Program-made: the position numbers and the translations under genes
The notes under the pieces: model-generated
Seen by the model: only the letters and a program-made list of their open reading frames with translations
What the model was told of the DNA's origin: nothing
Database searches by the model: none
From: Gammaproteobacteria bacterium
GTDB taxonomy: Bacteria > Pseudomonadota > Gammaproteobacteria > Steroidobacterales > Rariloculaceae
Direction of reading: 5' to 3'
Length of the DNA: 13,257 nt
NCBI GenBank assembly: GCA_017577365.1
Contig: PKRJ01000077.1
Coordinates: forward strand, 1-13,257
Shown here: piece after piece, positions 12,644-13,257 of the stretch
Numbering within the stretch: the first letter of the stretch is position 1
Layout of the letters: each line of letters begins with the position of its first letter

Positions 12644-12668
12644 GCGGGGCCGCCGCTCGCGGCCCCGC
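12644..12668. terminator. Strong convergent hairpin between the phosphatase gene and the right-edge gene
   Basis: GCGGGGCCGC (12644-12653) and GCGGCCCCGC (12659-12668) form a perfect 10-bp, all-G/C stem around a CGCTC loop, starting 3 bases after the phosphatase stop. Neither strand has a following U-tract. Its place between two convergent genes suggests a shared 3'-end structure that stops or pauses transcription from both sides. Confidence 0.6.
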
Positions 12669-12678
12669 CCGTGAAGTC

Positions 12679-12695
12679 TCGCCCGGGAAGGGCGA
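12679..12695 (-). terminator. Small hairpin just after the right-edge gene
   Basis: TCGCCC (12679-12684) and GGGCGA (12690-12695) form a 6-bp stem with a GGGAA loop, 10 bases beyond the stop of the minus-strand gene. On the minus strand it comes before the stronger hairpin at 12644-12668. The two may work in series as the 3' end of that transcript. No U-tract follows. Confidence 0.35.
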
Positions 12696-12705
12696 AACGC
12701 AGTCG

Positions 12706-13257
12706 TCAGCTGGACGGCTGACCCGCGTCGCGTTCGCCGGGCTCCGCGAAGGACTCGATCTCCGGGACGCTCCGTCGCTCGACGGCCTCGGCGTACGGCG
12801 CCGGGCTCGACGTCACGAAGGCGGCCGGCTCGCGACTCTCCGTCGGCCTGTCCTCGCGCGGAGCCGGTGCCCCGCCGTTGGTCCCCGTCGCGCGGGGCTC
12901 GGCGGCAGGGGGATGCGCTTCGGGGGCAGGCCGGTCTGCTGCGGCGGCAGGCCGGTCTGGTGCGACCGCGGGCCGGTCCGTTGCGACGGCAGGAGCCTCG
13001 GCACGACGGTCCGCGTTCGCGGCCGGCGGAGGAGCCGCCTCACCCGAGGGTGCCGATTCGGCCGCGCCGCCGGCCGGCGTCGCGGCGGCCGCTGCGTCGC
13101 TCTGGCGGCCGCGCCCGCGCGAGCGCCGCCGAGAGCGGCGACGCCGACCTTCCTGCGCGCCTCCCGCGCTCGAGCCTGCGCTCCCGTCCGCGGCGGCCTG
13201 CGCCTCGCGGCCGTTGCCGGAAACTCGGGCCGGCTCCCGGCTCTCGTCGGCCGGGCT
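12706..13257 (-). CDS. rne: Probable ribonuclease E, C-terminal tail (runs off right edge)
   Basis: The minus-strand frame is open from the window edge to a TGA at 12706-12708, giving the last 183 residues of a larger protein. No catalytic domain is visible. The sequence is of low complexity. It has an arginine-rich cluster, EGRRRRSRRRSRGRGRQ, like the RNA-binding segments of RNase E scaffolds. A long Ala/Pro-rich stretch follows with repeated DRPA units, and the end reads RRSVPEIESFAEPGERDAGQPSS. RNase E endonuclease starts mRNA decay and rRNA processing and scaffolds the degradosome through such a disordered tail. The name rests on this composition plus gene context, since rne lies next to the ptp/kdsB/lpxK region in pseudomonads as I recall. 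Another disordered RNA-associated protein, such as an RNase R or an RNA helicase tail, is possible. The frame is absent from simple start-to-stop ORF lists because its start lies outside the window. Confidence 0.65.
   Translation of the reverse strand, partial: SPADESREPARVSGNGREAQAAADGSAGSSAGGAQEGRRRRSRRRSRGRGRQSDAAAAATPAGGAAESAPSGEAAPPPAANADRRAEAPAVATDRPAVAPDRPAAAADRPAPEAHPPAAEPRATGTNGGAPAPREDRPTESREPAAFVTSSPAPYAEAVERRSVPEIESFAEPGERDAGQPSS
12925..12987 (-). repeat. Three tandem 21-base in-frame repeats in the rne tail
   Basis: Three adjacent 21-base units (12925-12945, 12946-12966, 12967-12987) share the core GGCCGGTC on the plus strand, and a partial fourth (GGCAGG) ends at 12993. Units 1 and 2 are nearly identical and unit 3 is more diverged. 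Read on the minus strand each unit encodes seven residues built around DRPA. The repeat keeps frame, so copy number can change without breaking the protein. Confidence 0.75.

Noticed and set aside
12925..12993. Tandem repeats considered as a CRISPR array
   Set aside because: The units are contiguous with no unique spacers, keep coding frame, and no cas gene is present.
12813..13043. Minus-strand frame of 76 codons at the right edge with PPQQTGLPP repeats
   Set aside because: It is an alternative frame of the same 21-base repeats. The frame open to the edge (12706-13257) is longer and has a more natural composition for an RNase E tail.

Overview
This window is chromosomal DNA of very high G+C content from a Gram-negative bacterium, most likely a gammaproteobacterium of the Xanthomonadales/Nevskiales/Steroidobacter type. 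That placement is an inference from gene content, from the extreme third-position G/C preference, and from a gene order that I recall, without checking, as resembling the Pseudomonas aeruginosa segment between rne and mfd. All genes look like housekeeping, mostly cell-envelope, genes. I see no mobile element, phage gene, CRISPR array, tRNA or rRNA.

Layout. The left edge, on the minus strand, holds the first 216 codons of mfd (transcription-repair coupling factor; it continues off the window). Next, also on minus, is a small gene for an exported protein of unknown function (909-1208). A 218-base divergent intergenic region follows. The plus strand then carries lolC-lolE-lolD, the lipoprotein-releasing ABC transporter, very tightly packed, and after a 20-base gap comEC, a DNA-uptake channel. 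A second plus-strand cluster starts after a 135-base gap with a promoter-like element: exbB-exbD (proton-driven energisers), msbA (lipid A flippase), lpxK (lipid A 4'-kinase) and kdsB (CMP-Kdo synthetase). After another 139-base gap comes a low-molecular-weight protein tyrosine phosphatase. It converges on the 3' end of a minus-strand gene that runs off the right edge and is most likely rne (RNase E), seen as an Ala/Pro/Arg-rich disordered tail.

How the genes work together. lolCED moves lipoproteins out of the inner membrane. kdsB, lpxK and msbA supply Kdo, finish lipid A phosphorylation and flip the core-lipid A precursor. Together these are the inner-membrane side of outer-membrane assembly. 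exbBD adds a proton-motive-force module whose partner is not present here. mfd and rne flank the cluster and serve DNA repair and RNA turnover.

Nothing here is convincingly a new biological system. The items most worth a second look are regulatory: a possible leaderless start for lolC, a palindrome over the exbB -10 element, a hairpin closing over the lolD stop codon, a strong convergent hairpin between ptp and rne, and a 21-base in-frame tandem repeat in the rne tail. The uncharacterised exported protein next to mfd is also worth a look.
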